From: Pseudomonas sp. FP2335
Lineage (GTDB): Bacteria; Pseudomonadota; Gammaproteobacteria; Pseudomonadales; Pseudomonadaceae
Reading direction: 5' to 3'
DNA length: 64,000 nt
Assembly: GCF_030687535.1 (NCBI RefSeq)
Contig: NZ_CP117437.1
Coordinates: 3,927,501-3,991,500, forward strand
Part shown: positions 26,986 through 35,997 of the stretch, piece after piece
Numbering within the stretch: the stretch's first letter is position 1
Layout: the number at the start of each line of letters is the position of its first letter
Made by a program: the position numbers and the translations under genes
Notes under the pieces: generated by a model
What the model saw: the letters and a program-made list of their open reading frames with translations, nothing else
Database searches by the model: none
What the model was told of the DNA's origin: nothing

Positions 26986-27618
26986 TCAGGCCTGTTGTAG
27001 GCCGGCCGCCGTGCGCGGCATGCCGACAAAACCTGGCAACGCCTCGATGCTGGCCAGCCAGGCGCGCACCTGAGGGTAGTCGGCCAGCGACACATTGCCC
27101 TCCGGCGCATGGGCGATATAGGTGTAGAAGGCAATATCGGCGATGCTCGGTTGGTCGCTGGCGAGGAAGCGGCTTTGGCTCAGTTGCTGCTCCACCAGCT
27201 GCAGCAAGGCATGGGCGCGGCTGATGGCGTCAACCGTATCGATCTGGGCGCCAAACACCACCGCCAAACGCGCAGAAGCCGGACCGACATGCAGTTGACC
27301 GGCAGCCGCCGACAACCAACGCTGCACACGGGCCTGGCCCACCGGATCGCTGGGCAGCCATTGGCCTTTGCCATATCGACTGGCGAGGTACACCAGGATC
27401 GCATTGGAGTCGGCCAGTACCGTGCCGTTGTCATCGATGGCCGGTACCTGGCCAAAACTGTTGATCGTGGCGAGGAAGTCCGGCGCCTTGTGTGCGCCGT
27501 GCTTGAGGTCCACCAGGATGAATTCGGTGGGCAAGCCCAGCAGGGACAGCATCAGCTCGACTCGATGGGAGTGGCCGGACAACGGGAAACCATACAGTTT
27601 GATCGCAGGCTGGGACAT
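26986..27618 (-). CDS. Glutathione S-transferase family protein
   Basis: This is a 210 aa cytosolic GST: the thioredoxin-like N-domain has [20 protein letters not shown] and the glutathione-binding [20 protein letters not shown] (cis-Pro and the ADSNAI loop), followed by a helical C-domain with [12 protein letters not shown]. The Ser of PLSGHS is the likely active residue. ATG 27618 has GGAG six bases before it. It is first in a four-gene minus-strand set with two LysR genes. It probably handles electrophilic compounds. Confidence 0.85.
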   Translation of the reverse strand: MSQPAIKLYGFPLSGHSHRVELMLSLLGLPTEFILVDLKHGAHKAPDFLATINSFGQVPAIDDNGTVLADSNAILVYLASRYGKGQWLPSDPVGQARVQRWLSAAAGQLHVGPASARLAVVFGAQIDTVDAISRAHALLQLVEQQLSQSRFLASDQPSIADIAFYTYIAHAPEGNVSLADYPQVRAWLASIEALPGFVGMPRTAAGLQQA

Positions 27619-27722
27619 GAAAGGCTCCAAAAAGGGGTAATCGACGCCACACATGTTCCACCGCGCCCCGGATCGTTGGAATCACCAGGATTCACAATCC
27701 AGCATTTCACCCGGCGAAACAA

Positions 27723-28595
27723 TCATTCGCCAAACAATTCCACGATCAGGTTGAACAAGGTGGTCTTGACCGCGCTGTCCAACTCGGTCCAGGCCAGGCC
27801 GGTGGTGGCCTGGAACGTCCCCAACTGCAACTGGCGCGCCACGCAATTGGCCGGCAGCGCCCGCGCCGCCTGCTGCGGCAACACCCCCACGCCCAGCCCG
27901 GCGGAGACCAGTGCGAGCATGGTGGTGAACTCCCCCAGCTCGGAGGCGATCTGCAAGGGCATGCCCACGGCCTGGATAAACTCGTCGTAGAAGCCCGGCG
28001 CATAACGTCGCGCCAGGATGTACACCGGCACCTGGAGCAGGTCGCCGGGGTGGATCGACGCTTGTGCCGCCAAGGGATGATCCACCGGCAAGGCCACGCA
28101 GAAATGCTCGTGCAGCACCGCTCGGGTCTGCACCCCGGGGTGGGCGGCGGGCAGGCGCATCAGGCCGAAATCCAGCAGGCCCTGCTTCAGCGCCGCAGCC
28201 TGATCGGGGCCGGGCATGTCCTTGAGTTCCAGTTCGATGCGCGGGTAGCGCTGGTGCACCGCGCGGATCAACTGGGGCAACAGGTGCGGCAGCACCGACG
28301 ACACAAAACCCAGGCGCACCCGGCCGATTTCACCGCGATTGGACGCCCGCGCCGCATCCGCCGCCCGCGCCGCCTGGTGCAGGGTGGCCTGGGCTTCCGG
28401 CAGAAACGCGCGGCCGGCGTCGGTCAAGGTCACCGAGTGGCGATTGCGGTCCAGCAAGCGCACGCCCAGGCCACTTTCCAGCACTTTGATCTGCATGCTC
28501 AGCGCGGGCTGCACGATCGCCAACTGCGCCGCCGCACGGCCGAAATGCAGCTCCTGGGCAAGCACCACAAAGGCGCGCAAGTGCTTCAGCTCCAT
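27723..28595 (-). CDS. LysR-type regulator of the idonate/gluconate genes
   Basis: This 290 aa LysR protein has a standard HTH (LHFGRAAAQLAIVQPALSMQ, IKVLESGLGVRLLDRNRHSV) and an effector-binding domain of the CbbR/CatR style (LPHLLPQLIRAVHQRYPRIE). It is divergently transcribed from the transporter-idnO-idnD genes across 142 bases, the normal place for a LysR activator. ATG 28595 is chosen because the protein then starts MELKHLRAF, the family norm. A LacI-type IdnR is the usual regulator of idonate genes, so this is an alternative arrangement. Confidence 0.85.
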   Translation of the reverse strand: MELKHLRAFVVLAQELHFGRAAAQLAIVQPALSMQIKVLESGLGVRLLDRNRHSVTLTDAGRAFLPEAQATLHQAARAADAARASNRGEIGRVRLGFVSSVLPHLLPQLIRAVHQRYPRIELELKDMPGPDQAAALKQGLLDFGLMRLPAAHPGVQTRAVLHEHFCVALPVDHPLAAQASIHPGDLLQVPVYILARRYAPGFYDEFIQAVGMPLQIASELGEFTTMLALVSAGLGVGVLPQQAARALPANCVARQLQLGTFQATTGLAWTELDSAVKTTLFNLIVELFGE

Positions 28596-28737
28596 AAATT
28601 TTCCATGGTTATCACGAATATTGATCAGCCCATCACAAATGAAAATTGGACGCTGCCGCGCCCCTGCGTTGAAGTAACACCCGGTCATACACGATATGAC
28701 AGGGCTTGGCCTATAACAATGAGAACAAGGAGGCACC

Positions 28738-30090
28738 ATGCTCGGCATGGCTAACGACACTTATCTGCTACTCGATGCACTGGTCACGATTATCGGATTG
28801 ATATTGTTGATCACCCACCTCAAGGTCCACCCCTTTGTTGCCCTGACCGTGGCCGCGGGTTTCTTGGGGCTCACCTCCGGCATGCCCGTGGACAAGGTGA
28901 TGAAAGCCTTCCAGGACGGCTTTGGCGGCGTGCTGGGGTTTGTCGGCATCATCCTTGGCCTGGGCACCATGCTCGGCAAGTTGATGGCCGATTCCGGCGG
29001 CGCCGACCAGATCGCCCGCACCCTGATCCGTGCCTTCGGCAAGCGGCGGGTGCACTGGGCGATGATGTTTTCGGCGTTCCTGGTGGGCATTCCACTGTTT
29101 TTTGAAATCGGCTTTGTGCTGCTGATCCCACTGGTGTTCATCGTGGCGCGGCGCACCGGGCTGTCGCTGATCAAGGTCGGCATGCCGCTGCTGGCCGGGT
29201 TGTCGGTGGTGCACGGGCTGGTGCCGCCCCATCCAGGCCCGTTGTTGGCCATCGGCATCTTCGGCGCAGACATCGGCAAGACGATTTTCTACGGGCTGAT
29301 CGTCGGCCTGCCCACCGCGGTGATCGCCGGGCCGCTGTTTGGCAACCTGATCTCGCGCTATGTGCCCGGCACGCCGTCGCCGGAATTGATGGAACAGTTG
29401 GCCAAGGAATCCTCCGGTGAAAACCTGCCGGGCTTTGGTATCACCGTCACCACCATCCTGTTGCCTGTGGTGCTGATGCTGCTCAAAACCTTCGCCGACG
29501 TGGCCTTTGCCGCCGACAGCAGCTTGCGGGTGTGGATGGACTTTATCGGCCACCCCATCACCGCCCTGCTCGCGGCCTTGCTGCTGGCGTTCTACACCTT
29601 TGGCGCGGCGCGGGGTTTCTCGCGCGAACACCTGAGCAAACTGCTGGATGCCAGCCTCGCGCCCACTGCTGCGATTGTGCTGATCGTCGGCGCCGGTGGT
29701 GGTTTCAAACAGATGCTGGTAGCCAGCGGCGTGGGTGATGTGATCGGGCATATGGCGGTGCGTGCCGAGATTTCGCCGATCCTGCTGGCGTGGCTGGTGG
29801 CGGCGGTGATTCGCGTTGCGACCGGCTCTGCCACTGTCGCCACCATCACCGGCGCGGGCATCGTCGCCCCGGTGATCGGCTTGCTGCCTGGCGTCAACCG
29901 CGAGTTGCTGGTGCTCGCCACCGGCGCCGGTTCGCTGGTGCTGTCCCATGTCAACGACGCCGGTTTCTGGCTGGTGAAGCAGTACTTCAACATGACCGTC
30001 GTCGAAACCTTCAAGACCTGGACGCTGATGGAGACCGTGCTCTCCTTCGCCGCCCTGGGGTTCATCATGCTGCTGTCGTTGGTGGTGTGA
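28738..30090 (+). CDS. GntP-family gluconate/idonate:H+ symporter
   Basis: This 450 aa polytopic symporter of the Gnt family has diagnostic segments GFGGVLGFVGIILGLGTMLG, LPLLAGLSVVHGLVPPHPGP-like (MPLLAGLSVVHGLVPPHPGP), RVATGSATVATITGAGIVAP and LSHVNDAGFWLVKQYF. With idnO and idnD directly downstream, L-idonate, 5-ketogluconate or D-gluconate are likely substrates. AAGGAGG precedes ATG 28738. It is the first gene of the operon, divergent from the LysR gene. Confidence 0.9.
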   Translation: MLGMANDTYLLLDALVTIIGLILLITHLKVHPFVALTVAAGFLGLTSGMPVDKVMKAFQDGFGGVLGFVGIILGLGTMLGKLMADSGGADQIARTLIRAFGKRRVHWAMMFSAFLVGIPLFFEIGFVLLIPLVFIVARRTGLSLIKVGMPLLAGLSVVHGLVPPHPGPLLAIGIFGADIGKTIFYGLIVGLPTAVIAGPLFGNLISRYVPGTPSPELMEQLAKESSGENLPGFGITVTTILLPVVLMLLKTFADVAFAADSSLRVWMDFIGHPITALLAALLLAFYTFGAARGFSREHLSKLLDASLAPTAAIVLIVGAGGGFKQMLVASGVGDVIGHMAVRAEISPILLAWLVAAVIRVATGSATVATITGAGIVAPVIGLLPGVNRELLVLATGAGSLVLSHVNDAGFWLVKQYFNMTVVETFKTWTLMETVLSFAALGFIMLLSLVV

Positions 30091-30110
30091 AGCGTTAGGA
30101 GAGTGATCCC

Positions 30111-30884
30111 ATGCAAAACGTTCTAGACAACTTCCGCCTCGATGGCCGCCTCGCGCTGGTCACCGGCTCCAGCGCCGGTATCGGCCTGGCGATTGCCCGT
30201 GGCCTGGCCCAGGCGGGTGCGCGGGTGGTGCTCAACGGGCGCAACCGCGGCACCCTGTGCGATGCGGCGGCCATGCTCACCCTGGAAGGCCTGGAGGTGC
30301 ACACCCAGGCGTTTGATGTGACTGACAGCGCGGCGATCCAGGCCGCCGTGACCGATATTGAAGCGCGTCTCGGCCCGCTGGACATCCTGGTCAACAACGC
30401 CGGCATGCAACGGCGCGGGCCGCTGGAAGACTACAGCGAACAGCACTGGCGCGAACTGCTCAGCACCAACCTCGACAGTGCGTTTCTGGTCGGCCAGGCG
30501 GTGGCGCGGGTGATGATTGCGCGCAAGCAGGGGCGCATCATCAATATCTGCTCGGTGCAGAGTGAGCTGGGCCGCCCCGGGATCGCGCCGTATGCGGCGA
30601 GCAAGGGCGCACTGAAGATGCTGACCAAGGGCATGGCCATCGATTGGGGCCCCCATGGGCTGACGGTCAACGGCATCGGCCCCGGCTATTTCAAGACCGA
30701 GTTGAACGCCAACCTGGTGGCCAACCCCGAGTTCAGCGACTGGTTAGTGCAACGCACGCCGAGCCGACGCTGGGGTGACGTGGCCGAACTGGCCGGAGCG
30801 GCGGTGTTCCTGGCCAGCGATGCGGCCAGTTTCGTCAACGGTCATATCCTGTATGTCGACGGTGGCATCACCGCGCAGCTGTAA
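30111..30884 (+). CDS. idnO: Gluconate 5-dehydrogenase (SDR family)
   Basis: This classical short-chain dehydrogenase of 257 aa interconverts 5-keto-D-gluconate and D-gluconate with NAD(P)H. It has the cofactor motif TGSSAGIG, the NNAGMQ element, catalytic Ser in ICSVQSELG and YxxxK in YAASKGALKM. The phrase NNAGMQRRGPLEDY is typical of IdnO. It lies 20 bases after the symporter and 14 before idnD, so the three form one operon. Confidence 0.85.
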   Translation: MQNVLDNFRLDGRLALVTGSSAGIGLAIARGLAQAGARVVLNGRNRGTLCDAAAMLTLEGLEVHTQAFDVTDSAAIQAAVTDIEARLGPLDILVNNAGMQRRGPLEDYSEQHWRELLSTNLDSAFLVGQAVARVMIARKQGRIINICSVQSELGRPGIAPYAASKGALKMLTKGMAIDWGPHGLTVNGIGPGYFKTELNANLVANPEFSDWLVQRTPSRRWGDVAELAGAAVFLASDAASFVNGHILYVDGGITAQL

Positions 30885-30898
30885 TTTTGGAGAATCTC

Positions 30899-31951
30899 AT
30901 GCACGCCATTGTCTGCCACGCTTCGAAAGACCTGCGGGTCGAGCCCCAGGACGAACCCCAGGCCCTCGCCCCCGACCAGTTGCGCGTGCGCATCGCCCGG
31001 GGCGGTATCTGCGGCTCGGACCTGCATTACTACCAGCACGGCGGCTTCGGCACCGTGCGCCTGCGCGAGCCGATGGTGCTCGGCCATGAAGTCTCGGCGG
31101 TGATCGATGCCGTGGGCAGCGACGCCGGCACGTTCAAGGTTGGCCAGCGGATCGCGGTATCACCCTCGCGCCCGTGCGGCGCTTGCCGCTATTGTCACCA
31201 GGGCCTGCCCAACCATTGCCTGGGCATGCGCTTCTACGGCAGCGCGATGCCCTTCCCGCATATCCAGGGCGCGTTTCGCCAGAGCCTGGTGATCGAGACC
31301 CATCAGGCCCACCTGCTCGCCGACGGCGTCAGCCTGGCCGAAGGCGCCTTGGCCGAGCCATTGTCCGTGGGGTTGCACGCGATCCAGCGCGCCGGTGCCG
31401 TGTTCGGCAAACGCGTGCTGGTGACCGGCTGCGGGCCCATCGGCAACTTGCTGATCGCCAGCCTGCGCGCCGCCGGTGCCGCTGAAATCGTCGCGGTGGA
31501 CTTGTCCACCAGCGCCCTCGCCTGCGCCGAAAAAATGGGCGCCACGCGCACCCACAACATCGCCGACGGTGCCGATGCGCTCAAACGCTACACCGCGCAA
31601 AAGGGCTATTTCGACGTGATGTTCGAAGTCTCCGGCAGCGCCCAGGCCCTGCGCAACGGCCTGGAATGCATCGCGCCACGGGGTGTGCTGGTCACCGTCG
31701 GCCTGGGCGGCGACGTCACCCTGCCACTCAACCTGCTGGTCAGCCGCGAAATCGACCTGCGCGGCACCTTCCGCTTCCATCCTGAGTTCGCCCAGGCCGT
31801 GGACCTGCTCAACCGCCGGATCATCGACGTCACCCCGGTGATCTCCCACACCGTGCCATTTGGCCAGGCGGTGCAAGCGTTTGAGCTGGCGGCGGACAAG
31901 AGTCAGGCGATGAAAGTGGTGTTGGATTTTGGGGTGTTGGATCGGGATTGA
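30899..31951 (+). CDS. idnD: L-idonate 5-dehydrogenase (zinc alcohol dehydrogenase family)
   Basis: This 350 aa medium-chain dehydrogenase oxidises L-idonate to 5-ketogluconate, which IdnO then reduces to gluconate. Catalytic zinc ligands are in GICGSDLHYYQHGG and GHEVSA, structural zinc Cys in PCGACRYCHQGLPNHC, and the nucleotide site in VTGCGPIGNL. ATG 30899 follows TTTTGGAG; the upstream TTG at 30887 is not favoured. Its stop is four bases from the stop of the convergent ATP-grasp gene. Confidence 0.85.
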   Translation: MHAIVCHASKDLRVEPQDEPQALAPDQLRVRIARGGICGSDLHYYQHGGFGTVRLREPMVLGHEVSAVIDAVGSDAGTFKVGQRIAVSPSRPCGACRYCHQGLPNHCLGMRFYGSAMPFPHIQGAFRQSLVIETHQAHLLADGVSLAEGALAEPLSVGLHAIQRAGAVFGKRVLVTGCGPIGNLLIASLRAAGAAEIVAVDLSTSALACAEKMGATRTHNIADGADALKRYTAQKGYFDVMFEVSGSAQALRNGLECIAPRGVLVTVGLGGDVTLPLNLLVSREIDLRGTFRFHPEFAQAVDLLNRRIIDVTPVISHTVPFGQAVQAFELAADKSQAMKVVLDFGVLDRD

Positions 31952-31954
31952 GTT

Positions 31955-33208
31955 CTACTCACCCACGACCAAATACACGCCCTGAGCCTCAAGCATGCGA
32001 ATCCTGCGATAGTCCGCCTCGACCACCGCAGGGTTGGCATGCACGAGATAGACCGTACCCGGCTGGCTGAACACATCATGAGTCGCACCTATCTGCTGCC
32101 CGTTCTCGACATAAAACACCGCATCGAAAAACGACTCGAGCTTAAGCAGCTCAGTCAGGAACAGGTCTTTATCAAAATAGCCTGCCGAACGGTTGATCAA
32201 GCACACGTTGTAGGTGTGTTGCAAACGTCGATAATCGAATGCCCTTGTCAACAATTGCACGAACATGTCGGCTTCGGTAATCGATAAAACCACCGCCTCA
32301 ATTTGCCCAAGCCCAGTGGTCTGGGCGGACACATCCGGGCGCAAGATACCGTCGGTCCTTGCGGCAATTTCCACCAGTTTTGGCCCTTCCTCTGTAAACA
32401 TCACCTCGGCGTGGCTCGGGCCGTTGCGGATACCCAGGCAGCGCACCACGGCTCGGGTGTAGTCCACCAGTATCGGATAGACCACAGCGTCGGGCTCGAT
32501 CAGTTCATCAATGTCATAGACAGTGCCGCCCTCTTTGACACGCTGTTTTTGGTACCGCACGACTTCAGTGACTAGCTGCTGCCCCTCTAGCGAGACCATG
32601 TTCACCACATACTCCGACCCTGCCAGATACTCCTGGATCAGTACCTGCGAGTTGGGAATATTGAGTTTGTTCGTCGTTCCCAGCAGCTTTCCCACAGCCC
32701 TCTCGCAGTCAAGCAGGGTGTCACAGATATACACACCATCAGCGCCTGCACTTTCAAGGGGCTTGATGACCACCGGAAAACGCCCGTGATGCCTGATCCA
32801 GTCTTGAGCCAGTTCCCATGTGCCTGCGATGAACTGGCGCGCAGCGGGGAGTTGTGCATGGGTCACGCATTGGATCATGTCGTACTTGTTGCGACGGGCG
32901 CTGGTTTTATCAAAGTCATTGCGGTAAGGCAGTCGCAGCCGTTCATTCAACTGGTCAGCCAGCAATACACCGGTTTCGGCGCCGGCAATAATAAACTGCG
33001 GTTCGAAACGCTCGACACTTGCAAGGGTTGTGGCGAAATCGGCGTTGACGATCATTTGCTCATACAGCGCTTGATCAAAGCCTTTGTAGTAATAACCGTC
33101 CAAGTCGCCCGATGAGGCCACATGCATCAGTACACAGCCCTTTTCACTCAAGCGACTGGCTACAAATTTCCCGGATGAAAAACCATCGACTACGACGACC
33201 CTGATCAT
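31955..33208 (-). CDS. ATP-grasp ligase, L-amino-acid-ligase type
   Basis: This 417 aa ATP-grasp protein has the nucleotide-binding FPVVIKPLESAGADGVYICD, LIQEYLAGSEYVVNMVS, and the metal-binding HAEVMFTEEGPKLVEIAART. The overall plan matches the BacD/RizA/TabS class, which joins two amino acids with ATP to give dipeptides, often antimicrobials or their precursors. In relatives the last motif usually reads EVNAR; here it is EIAAR. The exporter gene overlaps its start by ATGA. Base composition is visibly more AT-rich than the neighbours, which suggests recent transfer. The substrates are unknown. Confidence 0.78.
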   Translation of the reverse strand: MIRVVVVDGFSSGKFVASRLSEKGCVLMHVASSGDLDGYYYKGFDQALYEQMIVNADFATTLASVERFEPQFIIAGAETGVLLADQLNERLRLPYRNDFDKTSARRNKYDMIQCVTHAQLPAARQFIAGTWELAQDWIRHHGRFPVVIKPLESAGADGVYICDTLLDCERAVGKLLGTTNKLNIPNSQVLIQEYLAGSEYVVNMVSLEGQQLVTEVVRYQKQRVKEGGTVYDIDELIEPDAVVYPILVDYTRAVVRCLGIRNGPSHAEVMFTEEGPKLVEIAARTDGILRPDVSAQTTGLGQIEAVVLSITEADMFVQLLTRAFDYRRLQHTYNVCLINRSAGYFDKDLFLTELLKLESFFDAVFYVENGQQIGATHDVFSQPGTVYLVHANPAVVEADYRRIRMLEAQGVYLVVGE

Positions 33209-34116
33209 GGTGTACCCCTCTTGATTGCATACAACGCACGCCCCAACAGCAAAAGCACGATGATGCCGACCGCGGTGACACTCGCCATGGAAAACGCCAC
33301 CCTTTTATCCAGGTACTGGAGCAACAGTACAAACACCGGGAGGGTCAGCAACACCAGAGAAACGTGAATTGGCGTGAGGTAGTAAATGGTTTTCTGGATC
33401 AGGAAAATCGGGAGCAAGTGCCCGACCACGACCAGAATCATCATCGGCACAATCAATTCCCTATCCAGCGCAAAGCCTGCGCCTGATACGGGAATGGCGA
33501 CGACACAAACAACAATCATCGCCACGTTCCTGACGGCCAGAATTTCGTAGACTGACCATTGGCGCGCGAACATGTCCTTCGAGAAAACCGTATACATCAC
33601 CGTGCCCAGTGCGCAGACGATCACGGCAACAATGCCCGACAAGCGTTGTTCCAGCGTGGTGTTGACAATACCGCTGTCCCCGGCAAAGGCGTTGAACAAC
33701 ATGATCCCCACCGAGATAAGCACCAGGCATGAAACCAGTGCATCTGCGAAGACAGCCTTGGCACTGCGTTTTTTGACGAGGGACATGATCAGGGTAAGCG
33801 CAGGACCGCAGGCGACCGAAGCAACGCCGACCACCGCTGGCTCCAAATAACGCAAGGCGTAAAACAGGCCGCCCCAGTTGAGCAGCACGGAGACGTTGAT
33901 GATGACGATGAGCTTCCAATCGGCTTTGAGTTTGGACCGCAAGGAAGCCGAATCGAAATACAACGCGAGTGCCAGAAAAAAGCCAGCAGAAGTAACGAAG
34001 CAGTAGAACAACACCAACTGCGTAATGAGGGTTTGCGTGATAAATGCCACGTAGACATCGAACGCGGCGCTTAGCAGGCTGAACAACAATCCAATAAAAA
34101 CGCCTTGTTTGAGCAC
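33205..34116 (-). CDS. EamA/DMT-family exporter paired with the ATP-grasp ligase
   Basis: This 303 aa protein has ten predicted TM helices in two five-helix halves, the drug/metabolite transporter plan (LLNWGGLFYALRYLEPAVVG; LLPIFLIQKTIYYLTPIHVS). It is upstream of and overlaps the ligase by four bases, so the two products are made together; the natural reading is a producer-exporter pair. GTG 34116 is the best start and has only a weak ribosome site. The gene shares the low-GC composition of its partner. It could confer self-protection by exporting the ligase product. Confidence 0.8.
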   Translation of the reverse strand: MLKQGVFIGLLFSLLSAAFDVYVAFITQTLITQLVLFYCFVTSAGFFLALALYFDSASLRSKLKADWKLIVIINVSVLLNWGGLFYALRYLEPAVVGVASVACGPALTLIMSLVKKRSAKAVFADALVSCLVLISVGIMLFNAFAGDSGIVNTTLEQRLSGIVAVIVCALGTVMYTVFSKDMFARQWSVYEILAVRNVAMIVVCVVAIPVSGAGFALDRELIVPMMILVVVGHLLPIFLIQKTIYYLTPIHVSLVLLTLPVFVLLLQYLDKRVAFSMASVTAVGIIVLLLLGRALYAIKRGTP

Positions 34117-34205
34117 GTCGGCACACCCGTTTTGTTGTTAGTTTCGCAACCTAACAAATCAGGTGTGGATTAAATACTGACCGAACGGCTAGGTAGGGCG
34201 GGCTG

Positions 34206-34997
34206 TCACCGCTCTTCGAGCCGCTCCCGCAAAAACCGATGCCCCACCGAAAACAACCGTCGATACGTCAACAGCACCGCCCCCACCGTGCCCAGCGCCG
34301 ATGATGCGGCAATCAGGAACATGATCACGATCTGATACCGCACCGCATCCGCCGGGCTTTCTCCTGCCAGGACCTGGCCGGTCATCATGCCGGGCAGGCT
34401 GACGATGCCGACGACGGTCATCTGGTTCAGCGTCGGGATCATGCCCGCGCGCACGGCTTGGCGGATGGCGTCCTGGGCGGCTTCCCAGCGTGAGCCGCCG
34501 AGGGCCAGGATCATTTCGATGGTGTTGCGCCCCGAGGTCAGTTCCTGGGTCATGCGCTCGATGCCCAAGGACACGCCGGTCAGGGTGTTGCCAAGGATCA
34601 TCCCGAGGATCGGGATCGCGTACTGCGGTTCGTACCACGGGTGGATACGGATCACCGCGAACAACCCCACCGCCGTGACCAGCCACGAGCTGCCCCACAC
34701 CGACAATATGCTGTCGACCCGCTGCCCCTTGTACGTGCGCCGCCCGCGCCCGGCGGCAGAGATGCCGGCGATCAAGGTCATGGCGCACATCAACGGCAGC
34801 ACCACGTACCAGTAGGCGAACTCGAACACCCAGCCCAACAGATAACCGATGGCCAGCAGTTGCACCACGGTGCGCACTGCCGCCCATAGCAGTTGGCGGC
34901 CCAGGCCCAGGCGCAGCAGCAGCGACAGCGCGCCGTTGATCAGGATCAGCGAGGCCGCGATGCCCAGGTCGAGGGCCGTGAGGTTCTGGTAGTTCAT
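34206..34997 (-). CDS. fetB: FetB-like ABC permease (iron export type)
   Basis: This is a UPF0014/FetB family permease, 263 aa with about seven TM helices. Typical pieces are RTVVQLLAIGYLLGWVF, GMILGNTLTGVSLGIERM, LALGGSRWEAA and VGIVSLPGMMTGQVLAGESP. With FetA it is known in E. coli to lower labile iron and protect against oxidative stress. It overlaps fetA by ATGA. Confidence 0.88.
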   Translation of the reverse strand: MNYQNLTALDLGIAASLILINGALSLLLRLGLGRQLLWAAVRTVVQLLAIGYLLGWVFEFAYWYVVLPLMCAMTLIAGISAAGRGRRTYKGQRVDSILSVWGSSWLVTAVGLFAVIRIHPWYEPQYAIPILGMILGNTLTGVSLGIERMTQELTSGRNTIEMILALGGSRWEAAQDAIRQAVRAGMIPTLNQMTVVGIVSLPGMMTGQVLAGESPADAVRYQIVIMFLIAASSALGTVGAVLLTYRRLFSVGHRFLRERLEER

Positions 34998-35671
34998 GGC
35001 TGGGTGGCTCCGCTCAGAACGCCCGCGTTCATGTGCAGGTGGATGTTGCTCATGCGCTGCGCCTGCTCGAGATCATGGGAAACCCAGATGCAGGCACGGG
35101 ACTTGTCGGCGCAGAACCAGGCGTCAATCAGCGCTTCCACTTCGCGGGACGAGGTGGGATCGAGGGCGGCGGTAGGCTCATCCAGCAGCAGCACTTCGGG
35201 ATTGAGTTGCAAGGTGCGGATCAGCGAGACGACCTGGGATTCGCCACCCGATAGATCAGCGGCGTTCTTCGACAGAAAATCCGCTGCCTTGCCAGCGTGG
35301 CCCAACAGGGTGGTAACCGCGCCCAGGTCGAAGCTGCGATTGCGCGAGGTCTTGAGGCTGAACGGGAAGCGCAGGTTGTCTTCCACCGTGCCTTCGAGCA
35401 ACGCCGGGCGCTGGGACAGGTAGCTGACATGGCAACGGTAATGGGGAATCTCGGCGTTGCTGATCGGTTGGCCGTTCCACAGGATTTGCCCGGAACTGGG
35501 CGCGTCCAGCAGGGCCAAGGCGCGCAGGAAGACACTTTTGCCAGAGCCGGAGGAACCGGTGATGGAGACACGATCGGCTGCGTTCAAGATGAAATCGGTG
35601 GGCTGGAGCAACGGCACCTGGCGGCGCTCGTCCATGCGCGTGAGGGCGCGGGTTTCGATCAGTGCGCTCAT
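34994..35671 (-). CDS. fetA: FetA-like ABC ATPase
   Basis: This is a 225 aa ABC ATPase with Walker A GSSGSGKS, Q-loop SYLSQRPALLEGT, signature LSGGESQ, Walker B VLLLDEPTAALD and the H-loop VSHDLEQ. The signature LSGGESQVVSLIR and the next gene identify it as FetA. ATG 35671 follows AAAGGAA. It is the first gene of the fetAB pair; a class B REP doublet lies just upstream. Confidence 0.87.
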   Translation of the reverse strand: MSALIETRALTRMDERRQVPLLQPTDFILNAADRVSITGSSGSGKSVFLRALALLDAPSSGQILWNGQPISNAEIPHYRCHVSYLSQRPALLEGTVEDNLRFPFSLKTSRNRSFDLGAVTTLLGHAGKAADFLSKNAADLSGGESQVVSLIRTLQLNPEVLLLDEPTAALDPTSSREVEALIDAWFCADKSRACIWVSHDLEQAQRMSNIHLHMNAGVLSGATQP

Positions 35672-35736
35672 GGACGCGGGGTTCCTTTCGATTCGGTTAA
35701 GCGCAATGGTGCCCCACGGGCTATACGGGGTCAAAA

Positions 35737-35823
35737 TGTGGGAGCGGGCTTGCCCGCGAAAACGCTGGCTCAGCCACTGAGCCTGTATCTGACACGCCGC
35801 ACTCGCGAGCAAGCCCGCTCCCC
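35737..35823. repeat. REPIN, class B
   Basis: Inverted arms TGTGGGAGCGGGCTTGCCCG and CGCGAGCAAGCCCGCTCCC are separated by about 45 bases. This is a second REP family, different from the RAYT-linked class A. It sits between fetA and the DUF1835 gene. Confidence 0.85.
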
Positions 35824-35997
35824 CCTGAATCTTGATCGATCAGCGTGTTGCACACCCCGACGATCCTGCCTATATTCCTCGCCTGGCGCCTTCTACGCCA
35901 CCTTCCGCGGAAAGGGCTGCGCCCAGGACACTGCAACACCCTTATTTTTCTACGACTCCCGACCTTAAAGCGGACAAGGTTCAGACAAGGAGCTCGT

